Positions 1 through 11,899 of a stretch of DNA of 64,000 nucleotides are shown here, piece by piece. The notes beneath the pieces were generated by a model. The model worked only from the letters and a program-made list of their open reading frames with translations, was not told the DNA's origin and made no database searches. Each line of letters opens with the position of its first letter. Within the stretch, counting starts at the first letter, position 1. Source of the DNA: Corydoras sp. C115 (lineage: Eukaryota > Chordata > Actinopteri > Siluriformes > Callichthyidae); the NCBI GenBank assembly GCA_019802505.1, contig JAFMOC010000090.1, forward strand, positions 1,172,501 to 1,236,500, in the 5' to 3' direction. A program made the translations under genes and the position numbers.

Positions 1-515
1 CGCCTTTATTAGTATTATGACTTAAATATAACGTTATAATTCAGAAAATATGTCCTCCACTTACCATATAGATGGACTTTGTAGTTTTATAATTCCAGAC
101 TGTAGTCCATCTGTGTTCTTTGTTGTTGTTAGTCCCCTGTTGGTTCTCTGTTCTCTGTTGGTCAGGAGCATCACAGAACAGGTATCATTTGGGTGGTGGA
201 TTGTTTATTGTCGGTTCTGCAGTGACACTGATGTGGTGAGGGGGGTTTTAGTGCAGCAGTGTTGCTGGAGTTTCATTTAAACACCTCAGTCACACTGCTG
301 GGATAGGACTAACGCACCCAACGAATAATCCCTGCTCTGTGGTGGTACTATTGGGGTTCTGAGCATTAGAACAGAGTACACAGTATGTCCTGTAGAACAC
401 AAACAGATGGACTACAGAATGGAATTGTAGAACAGCAAAGTCCATCTGTGCAGTAAGTGGAACTGAGAACATGGACAAGTGTGTCCAAATTACGACTGGT
501 TCTGTGTCGTCTAAT
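1..515 (+). mobile_element. MITE-like DNA element, family M1
   Basis: First of about nine copies of a 450-500 bp repeat sharing CCACTTACCATATAGATGGA, GGTGGTGGATTGTTTATTG and GGTACTATTGGGGTTCTGA. It ends near ACGACTGGTTCTGTG (about 511). In better copies the ends read TTTTGACTGGTACTGT, resembling Tc1-like termini. It has no transposase; its short hydrophobic open frame is not a gene. Confidence 0.6.
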
Positions 516-1088
516 ATAAAAATATATATACTTTTTTAATTGATTTGTTGTTAGGATGTGAATTATTTAGGGATTTACACGTCCCGTTAGAATCTCCCGA
601 TGATGAGAGTCCTTCAGCAGCGTGCCGAGCGTGGCGCGTCCCATGGAAGCAGAATAGTCCTCAAGTGGGAAGTTGTTTCAGCCGAAACCGATGGTATTGT
701 GTGGTGCAGGATCGATGCACAATGCACAGACTATAGGCGGTTTTAAAGGCAGCTGTGTGCAGAGTCGCTTTAATATCCTAAAACCATTGGTTTGTTGAAA
801 AAGGAGGAATAATTCGGTTTAATCTCTATAGGTCAGAAGCCGTGCTGTCAGTACTTCTTTTGATTTAGTGAGCTTTGTGCATTAGCTGCATGATGACAAC
901 TAAATCCTTCTCCTAAGCTTCGGTGACACATTGGTTTTAATGGAATGCCCTTTTTCTTATCGACGTAGCAGACGACTGAGGTCGCCTCTGAAGGTCCCGA
1001 TGGGGTTCTTGTGCTTTCGGATGCGTTTTGCTTATTTGTTGACCAATAATTTGGTGCTGTGACTTTTTAAGCTTCATGTTGCTGTTAA
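516..1088. other. unique intergenic stretch
   Basis: No repeat, RNA or exon could be supported here. A 54-base piece (823-876) reappears inside the next SINE at 1263-1316. Confidence 0.5.
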
Positions 1089-1486
1089 GCGGCACGGTGG
1101 CTTAGTGGTCGGCACGTTCGCCTCTCAGCGTTAGGGATTCCCGGTTCGAATCCCCATCTGGGTGGAGTTTCCATGTTCTCCCCGTGTCCGCGTGGGTCCC
1201 ACAAACATGTCCAAAAACATGGATCAAGTTCTCCAAATTGCCCCATATAGAGTATGTACAGGTCTCTATAGGTCAGAAGCCGTGCTGTTAGTACTTCTTT
1301 TGATTTAGTGAGCTTTTGTATGTGTGCGTGTCTGTGTGATTGAGTGTGTGCCTAGCGATAGATTGGTGTCCTGTCCTGGGTGTATCTGCCCAGCGCCCGA
1401 AACGTTCTCCCCTGGATGGACATGGGGAACCCTCCTGCGACCCTAATATAGGATAAAGCGGAAGATAATGAATGAATGAATGAATG
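1089..1486 (+). mobile_element. V-SINE-like SINE with foreign insert
   Basis: Type copy of the dominant family: tRNA-like head with A box (GTGGCTTAGTGG) and B box (GGTTCGAATCC), a central GTTCTCCCCGTGTCCGCGTG block resembling the V-SINE core, and a tail GGATAAAGCGGAAGATAATG plus (AATG)n. This copy lacks part of the core and carries the 54-base insert copied from 823-876. Confidence 0.75.
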
Positions 1487-1540
1487 TTGCTGTTAAACTT
1501 TAATGTTCCCAGTTTATAAATGAATGTTAATCAATGAATT

Positions 1541-1892
1541 CATCCATCCATCCATTATCTTCCGCTTTATCCTCTATTAGGGTCGCGGGTGGGTTCCCCA
1601 TGCCCATCCAGGGGAGAACGTTTCGGGCGCTGGGCAGATACACCCAGGACAGGACGCCAATCTATCACTGGACACCCATTTACTCACACAGACACACTCT
1701 ATATGGGGCAATGTGGAGAACTCAATTGACTTGATCCATGTTTTTTGGACTGTGGGAGGAAACCGGAGAACCCGGAGGAAACCCACGCGCACACGGGGAG
1801 AACATGGAAACTCCACCCAGATGGGGATTCGAACCGGGAATCCCTAGTGCTGAGAAGAGAACGTGCTAAACCACTAAGCCACCGTGCCACCC
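1541..1892 (-). mobile_element. V-SINE-like SINE
   Basis: Near full-length minus copy running from (ATCC)n tail to GCCACCGTGCCACCCC head; A and B boxes intact. No clear target duplication. Confidence 0.75.
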
Positions 1893-1933
1893 CATGTCCT
1901 CTTAGTTATTAAAAATAAATATAAATGAATGCA

Positions 1934-2296
1934 GGCAGCACGATGGCTTAGTGATTAGCATGTTCTCCTCTCAGCGCTAGGGATTCTTGGTTCGAATACC
2001 AACCTGGTAGTTTCCATGTTCTCCCCGTGTCCACATGGGTTTCCTCCGGGTTCTCCGGTTTCCTCCCACAGTCCAAAAACATGGATCAAGTTAATTGAGT
2101 TCTCCAAATTGCTCCATATAGAGTGTGTGTGTGTGAGTGAGTGTGTGCCCAGTGATAGATTGGCGCCCTGTCCTGGGTGCATCTGCCCAGCGCCCGAGAC
2201 GTTCTCCCCTGGATGGGCATGGGGAACCCACCCCCCCCCCCCCCCCACCCACGACCCTAATAGAGGATAAAGCGGGAGATGATGGATGGATGAATG
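1934..2296 (+). mobile_element. V-SINE-like SINE with poly(C)
   Basis: Full-length plus copy. The short C run normally found before CGACCCTAATAGAGG has grown to a poly(C) tract of about 16 bases (2230-2246). Confidence 0.75.
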
Positions 2297-2366
2297 CAGG
2301 AAAGCTTTGGGTTGAGGAATGGATTCTAACTGAACTGCATTTACTTTCTTTTTGCAGATGTCCTAA

Positions 2367-2368
<2 letters not shown>

Positions 2369-2420
<52 letters not shown>
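2369..2420. repeat. (CA)n microsatellite
   Basis: About 26 uninterrupted CA units. Confidence 0.95.
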
Positions 2421-2832
2421 CCGGAGAGCACAGGTTTAAGTAAATGGTGCCGCATTACAGCAGCACTCAGAGAGCAAGAAGGTAGAATCACAAGGGAGAA
2501 AGATAGAAATGGTACAATAAAGAAAACGTGAATCTAAAATGTGCAGCCTTTCAGCTTCACTTAGACAGAAGCAGCCGGCTGCAGCTCTCCGGCGAGCCCT
2601 CGGCGCACTGCACATCATCAGCCAGCAATGACTCCGAAAGACGCACATATGTCACAGTGCACGGCGGAACGTGCTTTCAAATGACCTCCAAGTATCCGCA
2701 ACCGCAACGTGGAACCCGAGTATCTAATCACGTCATTAACCCTTTATTCATTTGTTCTGTTTATTCAGGAGGGCTAAAAATATCCATCACAGCACATCAG
2801 TGGGTTTCAGTGGCTGCACACTGAGACAAGAT

Positions 2833-3291
2833 TACAGACTGTAGTCCATCTGTTTGTGTTCTACAGGACATACTGTGTACCTGGTTCTAATGGTTAGAAC
2901 CCCAATAGTAGCACCACAGAGCAGGTATTATTTGGTGGGTGCATTAGTCCTATCCCAGCAGTGTGACTGAGGTGTTTAAATGAAACTCCAGCAGCACTGC
3001 TGCACTAAAACCCCCCCTCACCACATCAGTGTCACTGCAGAACCGACAATAAACAATCCACCACCCAAAAGATACCTGTTCTGTGATGCTCCTGACCAAC
3101 AGAGAACAGAGAACCAACAGGGGACTAACAACAACAAAGAACACAGATGGACAACGGTCTGGAATTATAAAACATTTTATAATTTTATGACTTTTTATAA
3201 GTTTATGACTACAAATATATGATAAGTGGAGGACATAAAGAATGGAATAAGAAGGGGGCGCGTGCAAACTTTTGACTGGTACTGTACATTT
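2833..3291 (-). mobile_element. MITE-like element M1
   Basis: Reverse orientation relative to the copy at 1-515. The end is well preserved: CAAACTTTTGACTGGTACTGTAC (about 3269-3291). Contains the shared CAGCAGCACTGCTGCACT palindromic core. Confidence 0.65.
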
Positions 3292-3697
3292 GGTCTCACA
3301 GCCGCTCACAGCTATTTTTAGCGGTTTATGTTTAGCACCTTTGATTAGCGTTTTGACTCTTAAACTACAAGCTGCACGCTGAATGAGAAATCATGACAAA
3401 TAATTACGGAGGACGAAAGGGAAAAGGAAACGAGCCATTAGAGCGGCTTTCTGAAGCCCTAAGCTGCGGAATTGTTTTCGGGGTCAGAGTCCTGGCCGGA
3501 CGTTCTTTGTGCTGCTCGACCCGGGGATCGTCACGCCTCTGGGGGCTAAATCAAACAAAACAATAGAGCCGTTTCACTAAGCCATGCTGACGGACATTGT
3601 GTGGAAGGATTTGCAGCAGCTTGTGAGATTTGAAGAAAGTAACTTATCAAGAGAGCTGCCCAACTCCCGATTCAATAATCATTTAAAAATCAATGTT

Positions 3698-3699
<2 letters not shown>
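3292..3699. other. unique intergenic stretch
   Basis: No exon or repeat family recognised before the (GT)n tract. Confidence 0.4.

Positions 3700-3761
<62 letters not shown>
3700..3761. repeat. (GT)n microsatellite
   Basis: About 30 uninterrupted TG units, 100 bp before the tandem array. Confidence 0.95.
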
Positions 3762-3865
3762 CTTAAGCTGAATTAGTTTTGTGTTAAAGTTCCACTTAAA
3801 CTTTGCTGATGCGAAAACTGAAAGGAGAAAGCAAGAACGTGAAATGAGAAAGATTTACAAAGAGA

Positions 3866-6066
3866 TGTACACACACACTATATAGGGGCAATTAAGAGCA
3901 GGCAATTCACCTTGAATCCATGATTTTCAACTGTGAACGTTTCAGAAGCTGTGCAAATACACCCACTACAGTACGCCAATCCATCACTGGGTACAGACAC
4001 ACACACACTATATAGGGGCAATTGAGAGCAGGCAATTCACCTTGAATCCATGATTTTCAACTGTGAACGTTTCAGGAGCTGTGTAAATACACCCACTACA
4101 AAACGCCAATCCATCACTGGGTACAGACACACACACACTATATAGGGGCAATTGAGAGCAGGCAATTTACCTTGAATCCATGATTTTCAACTGTGAACGT
4201 TTCAGGAGCTGTGCAGATACACCCACTACAGTACGCCAATCCATAACTAGGTACAGACACACACACTATATAGGGGCAATTGAGAGCAGGCAATTCACCT
4301 TGAATCCATGATTTTCAACTGTGAACGTTTCAGGAGCTGTGTAAATACACCCACTACAAAACGCCCATCCATAACTGGGTACAGACACACACACTATATA
4401 GGGGCAATTGAGAGCAGGCAATTCACCTTGAATCCATGATTTTCAACTGTGAACGTTTCAGGAGCTGTGTAAATACACCCACTACAAAACGCCCATCCAT
4501 CACTGGGTACAGACACACACACTATATAGGGGCAATTGAGAGCAGGCAATTCACCTTTAATCCATGATTTTCAACTGTGAACGTTTCAGGAGCTGTGCAG
4601 ATACACCCACTACAGTACGCCAATCCATAACTAGGTACAGACACACACACTATATAGGGGCAATTGAGAGCAGGCAATTCACCTTGAATCCATGATTTTC
4701 AACTGTGAACATTTTAGGAGCTGTGCAAATACACCCACTACAGAACGCCAATCCATCACTGGGTACAGACACACACACTATATAGGGGCAATTGAGAGCA
4801 GGCAATTCACCTTGAATCCATGATTTTCAACTGTGAACGTTTCAGGAGCTGTGTAAATACACCCACTACAAAACGCCCATCCATCACTGGGTACAGACAC
4901 ACACACTATATAGGGGCAATTGAGAGCAGGCAATTCACCTTTAATCCATGATTTTCAACTGTGAACGTTTCAGGAGCTGTGCAGATACACCCACTACAGT
5001 ACGCCAATCCATAACTAGGTACAGACACACACACTATATAGGGGCAATTGAGAGCAGGCAATTCACCTTGAATCCATGATTTTCAACTGTGAACGTTTCA
5101 GGAGCTGTGTAAATACACCCACTACAAAACGCCCATCCATAACTGGGTACAGACACACACACTATATAGGGGCAATTTAGAGCAGGCAATTCACCTTGAA
5201 TCCATGATTTTCAACTGTGAACGTTTCAGGAGCTGTGCAGTTACACCCACTACAGAACGCCAATCCATCACTGGGTACAGACACACACACTATATAGGGG
5301 CAATTGAGAGCAGGCAATTCACCTTTAATCCATGATTTTCAACTGTGAACGTTTCAGGAGCTGTGCAGATACACCCACTACAGTACGCCAATCCATCACT
5401 GGGTACAGACACACACACACTATATAGGGGCAATTGAGAGCAGGCAATTCACCTTTAATCCATGATTTTCAACTGTGAACGTTTCAGGAGCTGTGCAGAT
5501 ACACCCACTACAGAACGCCAATCCATCACTGGGTGCACGCTCACTCACACAGACACTCACACTATATAGGGGCAATTGAGAGCAGGCAATTCACCTTTAA
5601 TCCATGATTTTCAACTGTGAACGTTTCAGGAGCTGTGCAGATACAACCACTACAGAATGCCAATCCATCACTGGGTGCACACTCACTCACACAGACACAC
5701 ACACTATATAGGGGCAATTGAGAGCAGGCAATTCACCTTGAATCCATGATTTTCAACTGTGAACGTTTCAGGAGCTGTGCAGATACACCCACTACAGAAC
5801 GCCAACTCACACTACACTCACACTATATAGGGGCAATTTAGAGCAGGCACTTCACCTTGAATCCATGATTTTCAACTGTGAACGTTTCAAGAGCTGTGCA
5901 GATACACCCACTACAGAACGCCAATCCATCAGGCACTTCACCTTGAATCCATGATTTTCAACTGTGGGAAAAAAAATAGAACCTGAAGAACCCCCACATG
6001 GACAGTTGGAGAACACGGAAACTCCACTCAGTTCGAGATTCGAACCCTGTTTGCACCCGGGGAACA
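3866..6066 (-). repeat. 128-bp tandem array derived from a SINE interior
   Basis: Sixteen to seventeen head-to-tail units with period mostly 128-130 bp (142 bp in two units, 119 bp in one), marked by TATAGGGGCAATT at 3881, 4011, 4141, 4269, 4397, 4525, 4653, 4781, 4909, 5037, 5165, 5293, 5423, 5565, 5707 and 5826. Each unit carries minus-strand V-SINE motifs (GCCAATCCATCACTGGG, TATAGGGGCAATT, AATCCATG, GAACGTTTC). The right end (5948-6066) keeps the rest of a SINE: ACTGTGGGAAA..., ACTCCACTCAG and GATTCGAACC. So the array sits inside an old minus-strand copy. Confidence 0.9.
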
Positions 6067-6480
6067 TCAGCTCGTACCGTACATCTTTTTAAAAAATTGC
6101 TATAAACTGAGGTGTGGTCACCCACAATACACCGCTCTCCTCAAGTCCACCCACATAGATGTTCTGTGTGGTTCAGATCAGGGTTCCGATTCATTTCTTC
6201 ATTAAACTGTTGAATTATAAGGTTCTTCAGCAGCTAATCCAACAATGTTCACTAAATATTGCAAATAGGTTTTAGATTTTCCTTCTTAAAGTCCAATGTT
6301 TTATTTATGTTTTTTAACCTCAGAGTGTTAGAACCCTAATGCATCGTGGCAGCTGAGCTTCAGTTGTGAATACGTTCTCAACTTAGACCCATAATTGGTG
6401 ACCTCTGAACTTCTGCCCCATTGGGGAAATGAAAGTGATTTAGAAAATGAGAGAGAGAGAGAGAGAGAGACCACACTGAC

Positions 6481-6826
6481 CATCCACTATCTTCCTCTTT
6501 ATCCTCTATTAGGGTCGCGGTGGGGGTTCCCCATGCCCATCCAGGGGAGAACGTCTCGGGCGCTGGGCAGATACACCCAGGACAGGACGCCAATCCATCA
6601 CTGGACACACACTCACTCACACAGACACACTCTATATAGGGCAATTTGGAGAACTCAATTGACTTCATCCATGTTTTTGGACTGTGGGAGGAAACTGGAG
6701 AACCCGGAGGAAACCCACGCAGACACGGGGAGAACATGGAATACTCCACCCAGATAGGGATTCGAACCGGGAATCCCCAGTGCTGAGAGGAGAACGTGCT
6801 AAACCACTAAGCCACCGTGACGCCCC
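6481..6826 (-). mobile_element. V-SINE-like SINE with perfect 13-bp TSD
   Basis: Full-length minus copy flanked by CCACACTGACCAT at 6471-6483 and 6825-6837, beside (GA)n. The GA-rich flank with CCACTGACCATACATCC occurs again at 6843-6876, so a small local duplication also took place. Confidence 0.8.
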
Positions 6827-6873
6827 ACACTGACCATACATTAATGAGAGAGAGAGAGACCCCACTGACCATA

Positions 6874-7066
6874 CATCCATTATCTTCAGCTTTATGCTAT
6901 ATTAGGGTCGCGTCTGTGTGCGAGTGTGTGCCCAGCGATAGATTGGCGTCCTGTTCTGGGTGTATCTGCCCAGCGCCTGAAACGTTCTCCCCTGGATGGG
7001 CATGGGGAACCGCCCCCCCCGCGACCCTAATAGAGGATAAAGCGGAAGATAATGAATGAATGAATT
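6874..7066. mobile_element. chimeric SINE fragment (minus tail joined to plus 3' half)
   Basis: 6874-6912 is a minus-strand tail (ATTATCTTCAGCTTTATGC, TAGGGTCGCG) joined directly to plus-strand sequence from the middle of the element (GTGTGCCCAGCGATAG...) through the (AATG)n end: a fold-back arrangement. Confidence 0.7.
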
Positions 7067-7088
7067 TACATCTATTGTATAATACTTT

Positions 7089-7435
7089 CGGCACGGTGGC
7101 TTAGTGGTTAGCACGTTCGCCTCTCAGCGCTAGGGATTCCCAGTTCGAATCCCCATCTGGGTGGAGTTTCCATGTTCTCCCCGTGTCTGCGTGGGTTTCC
7201 TCCGGGTTCTCCGGTTTCCTCCCACAGTCCAAAAACATGGATCAAGTTAATTGAATTCTCCAAATTGCCCCATATAGAGTGTGTCTGTGTGAGTGAGTGT
7301 GTGCCCAGCGATGGATTGGCGCCCTGTCCTGGGTGTATCTGCCCAGCGCCCGAGACGTTCTCCCCTGGATGGGCATGGGGAACCCCACCGCGACCCCAAT
7401 AGAGGATAAAGCGGGAGATAATGAATGAGTGAATA
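7089..7435 (+). mobile_element. V-SINE-like SINE with perfect 11-bp TSD
   Basis: Full-length copy between TATAATACTTT at 7078-7088 and 7436-7446. A long (AT)n tract begins directly after the second duplicate. Confidence 0.8.
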
Positions 7436-7446
7436 TATAATACTTT

Positions 7447-7588
<142 letters not shown>

Positions 7589-7693
7589 TTAAATTTACAT
7601 ACCTGGAATTTTACATACTGTATATACATATATTTATATATTATATTTATAGTTAAAATACTCTATATTATATTTATACCTGTTGTATATTAT

Positions 7694-7807
<114 letters not shown>

Positions 7808-7899
7808 TAGTTGTATATTAGTATATTTCACACATCTATATACTGTATTTTTGTATTACATTTTTTTTTATTTAAATGATAACTTTAAAATAACAGGGT

Positions 7900-8002
7900 A
7901 ATCGGGGTCCGGGACCCATAATTTCGTTCTTATCTCATGTACCAAATGTGATATCAATGATAATAAAAATTTCTTGAAAAATTGAATCTTGAATCTTGAA
8001 CA
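7900..8002 (+). mobile_element. probable LINE 3' end with (GAATCTT)n tail
   Basis: AATAAAAATTTCTTG followed by GAATCTTGAATCTTGAA, a heptamer-type tail seen on truncated teleost LINEs. No coding part remains. Confidence 0.4.
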
Positions 8003-8195
8003 TTTCAGGCTCTGGGCTGATCCTCTGGACAGACTATCTAGGGGCAATTGAGAGCAGCCAATTCACCTTAAATCCATGTTTTTGGACTGTGGGAGGGAAC
8101 CGGAGAACCAGGAGAAAGCCCACCCAGAAATGGGGAGAACCGGGGAAGCCCACCCTGAATGGGATTTGTCTGGATCCCCAGCGCTGAGAGACCGA
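8003..8195 (-). mobile_element. old, diverged V-SINE-like copy
   Basis: Recognisable by CTATCTAGGGGCAATTGAGAG, TCCATGTTTTTGGACTGTGGGAGG and GGAGAACC. It shares GAGAGCAGCCAATTCACCTT with the tandem array at 3.9-5.9 kb, so the array belongs to this older subfamily. Confidence 0.6.
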
Positions 8196-8885
8196 GTGTT
8201 CCGTCCGTGTTCCGGTCCCGGTGCCGAATAAAGCCAGGTCCGAGTGGTCAGTCAGACGAGGGGGAGCGCGGTCCCGTCTCTCTGCCTCACCGTGGGTGTA
8301 TTATCTCTGCTCTGCCTGTTTCAAGCTGCTCGCTGAGCGCCATACCCTCCCTGTCTCCTTCGGCTGTACGAACCGATTCGTCTCCGCTGACAGAAAATAA
8401 TTGCAAAGCAAACAAATTATGCGTGCCACATTGAGCTCACCTCGCCGTCGAGAGCAAGCGAGGGAGGGAACGAGGGAGAGGGCTTTAGAAACAAAGCATG
8501 ATTCATAAAACAGCCAGTGCTCATCGCTGATGGTTCGGTTATGACCCAGTCCTCGTCAGATGGGACTTAGAGGAGGTGTAGGAATAAAAGAGAATAAATG
8601 AGGCAGACAGGAGGATGAGTGAAAGAGAGAGAGCTCTATTTGTATTATATATTCACAGCACTGCAAAGTGTTATATAGAGCGAGTTGATGCATTAGATTA
8701 CACATGACTGCATGTTGGCCACAGGGGAACAGAGCATCATGTTCAGGAATCTACTGCTCGGCGCGAGTCTCTGCTCCGTCCACAGACAGACGGCGAATGT
8801 GTCCTCAGTGATGGACGGCAGAGTTCGGACCTCCGACTGCATCGGACTGTTGCAGCGATTCCTCCGAATTTTTTGATGTAATTGA
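8196..8885. other. unique intergenic stretch
   Basis: No exon with usable splice sites or known family match; includes (GAGA)-type short runs near 8620. Confidence 0.4.
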
Positions 8886-9120
8886 TATTGGCATGTTTAC
8901 ATACATTATATTACATTACATTTACATTTGGTCATTTATCAGACGCTTTTATCCAAAGCGACTTACAAGGTGAACACAGGGTTAATCACAACATCCCTGG
9001 AGCAATGAGGGTGAAGGGTCTTGCTCAAGGACCCACACTGATAACTTCAGTGGACCTGGGATTTGAACCCCCAACCTTCAGATTGATAGTCCAACACCCT
9101 AACCACTGAGCTACCACACC
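8886..9120 (-). mobile_element. tRNA-derived SINE with L2-type tail
   Basis: On the minus strand it opens with GGTGTGGTAGCTCAGTGGTT (A box), then GGGGGTTCAAATCCCAGG (B box), CCTTGAGCAAGACCC, and a tail AAGTCGCTTTGGATAAAAGC followed by (TACATT)n. This tail is shared with L2-clade LINEs in teleost SINEs. Confidence 0.7.
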
Positions 9121-9143
9121 TTATATCTTACTGTATTTATTTT

Positions 9144-9442
9144 GTGCACTTTTGTTGCTCCCAAACTGTGGAACTCTTTGCCCCCTTGTTTAAGATTGGC
9201 GGACTCTGCGGACTCTTTTAAAAAACAATTAAAGACTTATCTGTTTAAAACAGGCATTTGGGCAAATGGGCGAGCCAGTAGTCTTGCTTGTTGTGTTTTT
9301 TATGTTTTTATGTTTCATGTTGTGTAAATTGTGCAATTATTGTGTTTATTCTCTTTTATTTTTTATGTTTTATCCTTTTGTAAAGCACTTTGTGGCCTGT
9401 GCCTATGAAAAGTGCTATATAAATAAAGTTTACTTACTTACA
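9144..9442 (+). mobile_element. 5'-truncated LINE 3' end (L2/CR1-like)
   Basis: Starts with a reverse-transcriptase C-terminus, VAPKLWNSLPPCLRLA then FKKQLKTYLF. The 3' UTR includes TGTAAAGCACTTTGTG and AAGTGCTATATAAATAAAG, and it ends in (TTAC)n. Confidence 0.7.
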
Positions 9443-9456
9443 CTTGGTTATAATAA

Positions 9457-9803
9457 GGCGGCACGGTGGCTTAGTGGTTTAGCACGTTCTCCTCTCAGCT
9501 CTAGGGATTCCCGGGTCGAATCTCAACCTGGGTGGAGTTTCCATGTTCTCCCCGTGTCCGCGTGGGTTTCCTCCAGGTTCTGTGGTTTCCTCCCACAGTC
9601 CAAAAACATGGATCATGTCAATTGAGTTCTCCAAATTGCCCCATATAGAGTGTGTCTGTGTGAGTGAGTGTGTGCCCAGTGATAGATTGGCGTCCTGTCC
9701 TGGGTCTATCTGCCCAGCGCCCGAGACGTTCTCCCCTGGTTGGGCATGGGGAACCCCTCTGCGACCCTAATATAGGATAAAGCGGGAGATAATGGATGGA
9801 TAG
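9457..9803 (+). mobile_element. V-SINE-like SINE
   Basis: Full-length; carries the CAGCTCTAGGG variant instead of the usual CAGCGCTAGGG, shared with the next two copies. Confidence 0.75.
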
Positions 9804-9820
9804 ATTGTATTTTGCCCAGG

Positions 9821-10135
9821 GCGGCACGGTGTCTTAGTGTTTAGCACGTTCTCCTCTCAGCTCTAGGGATTCCCGGTTCGAATCTCAACCTGGGTGGAGT
9901 TTCCATGTTCTCCCCGTGTCCGCGTGGGTTTCCTCCGGGGTCTGCAGTTTCCTCCCACAGTGCAAAAAACATGGATTAAAAAACATGGATTAAGGATTAA
10001 GGCCCAGTGATAGATTGGCACCCTGTTCTAGGTGTATCTGCCCAGCGCCCGAAATGTTCTCCCCTGGATGGGCATGGGGAACCCCCCCCTGCGACCCTAA
10101 TAGAGGATAAAGCGGGAGATAATGGATGGATGGAT
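9821..10135 (+). mobile_element. V-SINE-like SINE, internally deleted
   Basis: Same CTCTAGGG variant. Its middle is replaced by a short repeat of AAACATGGATTAAGG. Preceded by ATTTTGCCCAGGG, which also precedes the next copy. Confidence 0.7.
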
Positions 10136-10146
10136 TTTTTGCCCAG

Positions 10147-10270
10147 GGTGGCACAGTGGCTTAGAGGTTTGCATGTTCTCCTCTCAGCTCTAGGGATTCC
10201 CGGTTCGTATCCCAATCTGGGTAGATTTTCCATGTTCTCCCAATGCCCCCCCCCCTCAACCCTAGTAGAG
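10147..10270 (+). mobile_element. V-SINE-like SINE head with short tail
   Basis: Head and start of core only, then a jump to CCCCTCAACCCTAGTAGAG. The shared upstream junction suggests tandem duplication from the previous copy rather than a separate insertion. Confidence 0.65.
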
Positions 10271-11074
10271 CATGGGTACACTTGAGGTACTTATTGCCCC
10301 ATGACGGTATAATTCGTAACAACTAATACCCCGTGATGCTACCTATTCCATCCCTGTGACCAGCTTTCCACACTTGCCCCATGCACCTGACTCTTCATGC
10401 ATTCGCACCCCTCACACTTTTGCAGACACGTCGGTTCTAATCTTCCGCGCGTTGGTGTTTTTTCTCTCTCGTGCGGGTCGCTGCAGCACATGACCTGAAT
10501 CTGATCTGTTATTGTAATCATGCCCAAAAGACATCTTAAAAGGGCAGTAAGTAGCGGCAGCAGACGGTTTTGTTAAATTGCCCTACTCAACATGCACTTA
10601 TCCAACACTAAGAGCGTGCAAAGCCACATACTGAATATAGCTCCTGGAATCCAGGAATCTTGGACAGCTTTCGCTCAGCTAATCAATCACAGAGCACTGA
10701 AAGCACTGTGGTCAGCCCAAGAATATCATTTATTCAGATTCTATATTTAAAACACAGAACCCGAGCGACCACCGTGCGGCTGAGATACGGCCAGTTTTCT
10801 GAAATGCAGATATGACAGTGATAGATTCAAACTTCATCCAGTGACAGGAAACAAGCCGGCCTGCCAAGTATGAATTGACATTTGAGGTCCGCTGCTATTT
10901 CTAATGCATATTTTTGTATTTTCGAAACTTTCAATAGCAGACGTTAGGAGCTTCATGCACGAGCAAAAGAAACTTTCGAGCTAAAAGAACTTGCTTGTTT
11001 GCCCCTATGCCATCCCACTATCCCCAGTTATTTGAAGTTCAAGCAAGATGGTCTGGGGTTTCAATCCTTTTCAA
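10271..11074. other. unique intergenic stretch
   Basis: Repeat-poor DNA of about 800 bp. No exon could be supported. Confidence 0.45.
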
Positions 11075-11150
11075 CCAGGTCCTTACTAGGTGTAGTTTGC
11101 ATGTTCTCCCCATATCAGTGTGGCTTATCTCTGGCACTTCTGGTTCCCAA
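11075..11150 (+). mobile_element. remnant of V-SINE-like core
   Basis: GTAGTTTGCATGTTCTCCCCATATCAGTG and CTTCTGGTTCCC echo the core block only. Confidence 0.4.
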
Positions 11151-11239
11151 CATGATGCAGTTCTGTTGAAGTAAATCCCCTGAGTTACTTATCGGTGTGA
11201 ATGTGTATGTATGTTTGTCCACAGGTGGCGCCCATCCAT

Positions 11240-11566
11240 CTATCCATTAACTTTTGCTTAATCTTAAGGGGGACAAAGGAGAGTTCTCAAGGAGAGAACA
11301 TTTCAGATGCAAGGCAGATACGTCCAGAAAAAGGGCGCCAATCTATCGCTGGGCACACACCCACTCAGGGGTATTTAGATTGGTGTATTTTAGTACAGCC
11401 AATTTGGACTGTCTTTGGACCATGTCTTTGGACTGTGGGATGAAATCGGAGAACCCGGAGAAACCCCACGTGGACACGGGGAGGACATGAAAACTCCATT
11501 TTGGTATTCGAATCTGGATCCCTTGCGCTGGGAGGCAAATGTGCCACTACTCCATCGTGCCACCCT
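11240..11566 (-). mobile_element. old V-SINE-like copy
   Basis: Diverged minus copy; recognisable GCGCCAATCTATCGCTGGGC, GACTGTGGGATGAAATCGG and head CATCGTGCCACCCTG. Confidence 0.6.
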
Positions 11567-11587
11567 GGTAGAGCCAGTTCAGGGTTC

Positions 11588-11899
11588 CATCCATCCATCC
11601 ATTATCTTCCTCTTTATCCTATATTAGGGTCGCTGGGGGGGGGGTTCCCCATGCCCATCCAGGGGAGAACGTTTCGGGCGCTGGGCAGATACACCCAGGA
11701 TAGGGCGCCAATCTATCGCTGGGCACACACCCACTCAACCACACAAACATACACACTCTATATGGGGCAATTTGGAGAACTCGATTGACTTGATCCATGT
11801 TTTTGGACTGTGGGAGGAAACCGGAGAACCCGGAGGAAAGCCATGCGGACACGGGGAGAACATGGAAACTCCACCCAGATGGGGATCCGAACCGGGAAT
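11588..11899 (-). mobile_element. V-SINE-like SINE without tRNA head
   Basis: From the (ATCC)n tail to CCGAACCGGGAATC, where it stops; the A box is missing. Young by sequence. Confidence 0.7.

Noticed and set aside
3866..5950. CRISPR-like array
   Set aside because: Units are contiguous 128-bp repeats without unique spacers, derived from a SINE, in a vertebrate genome.
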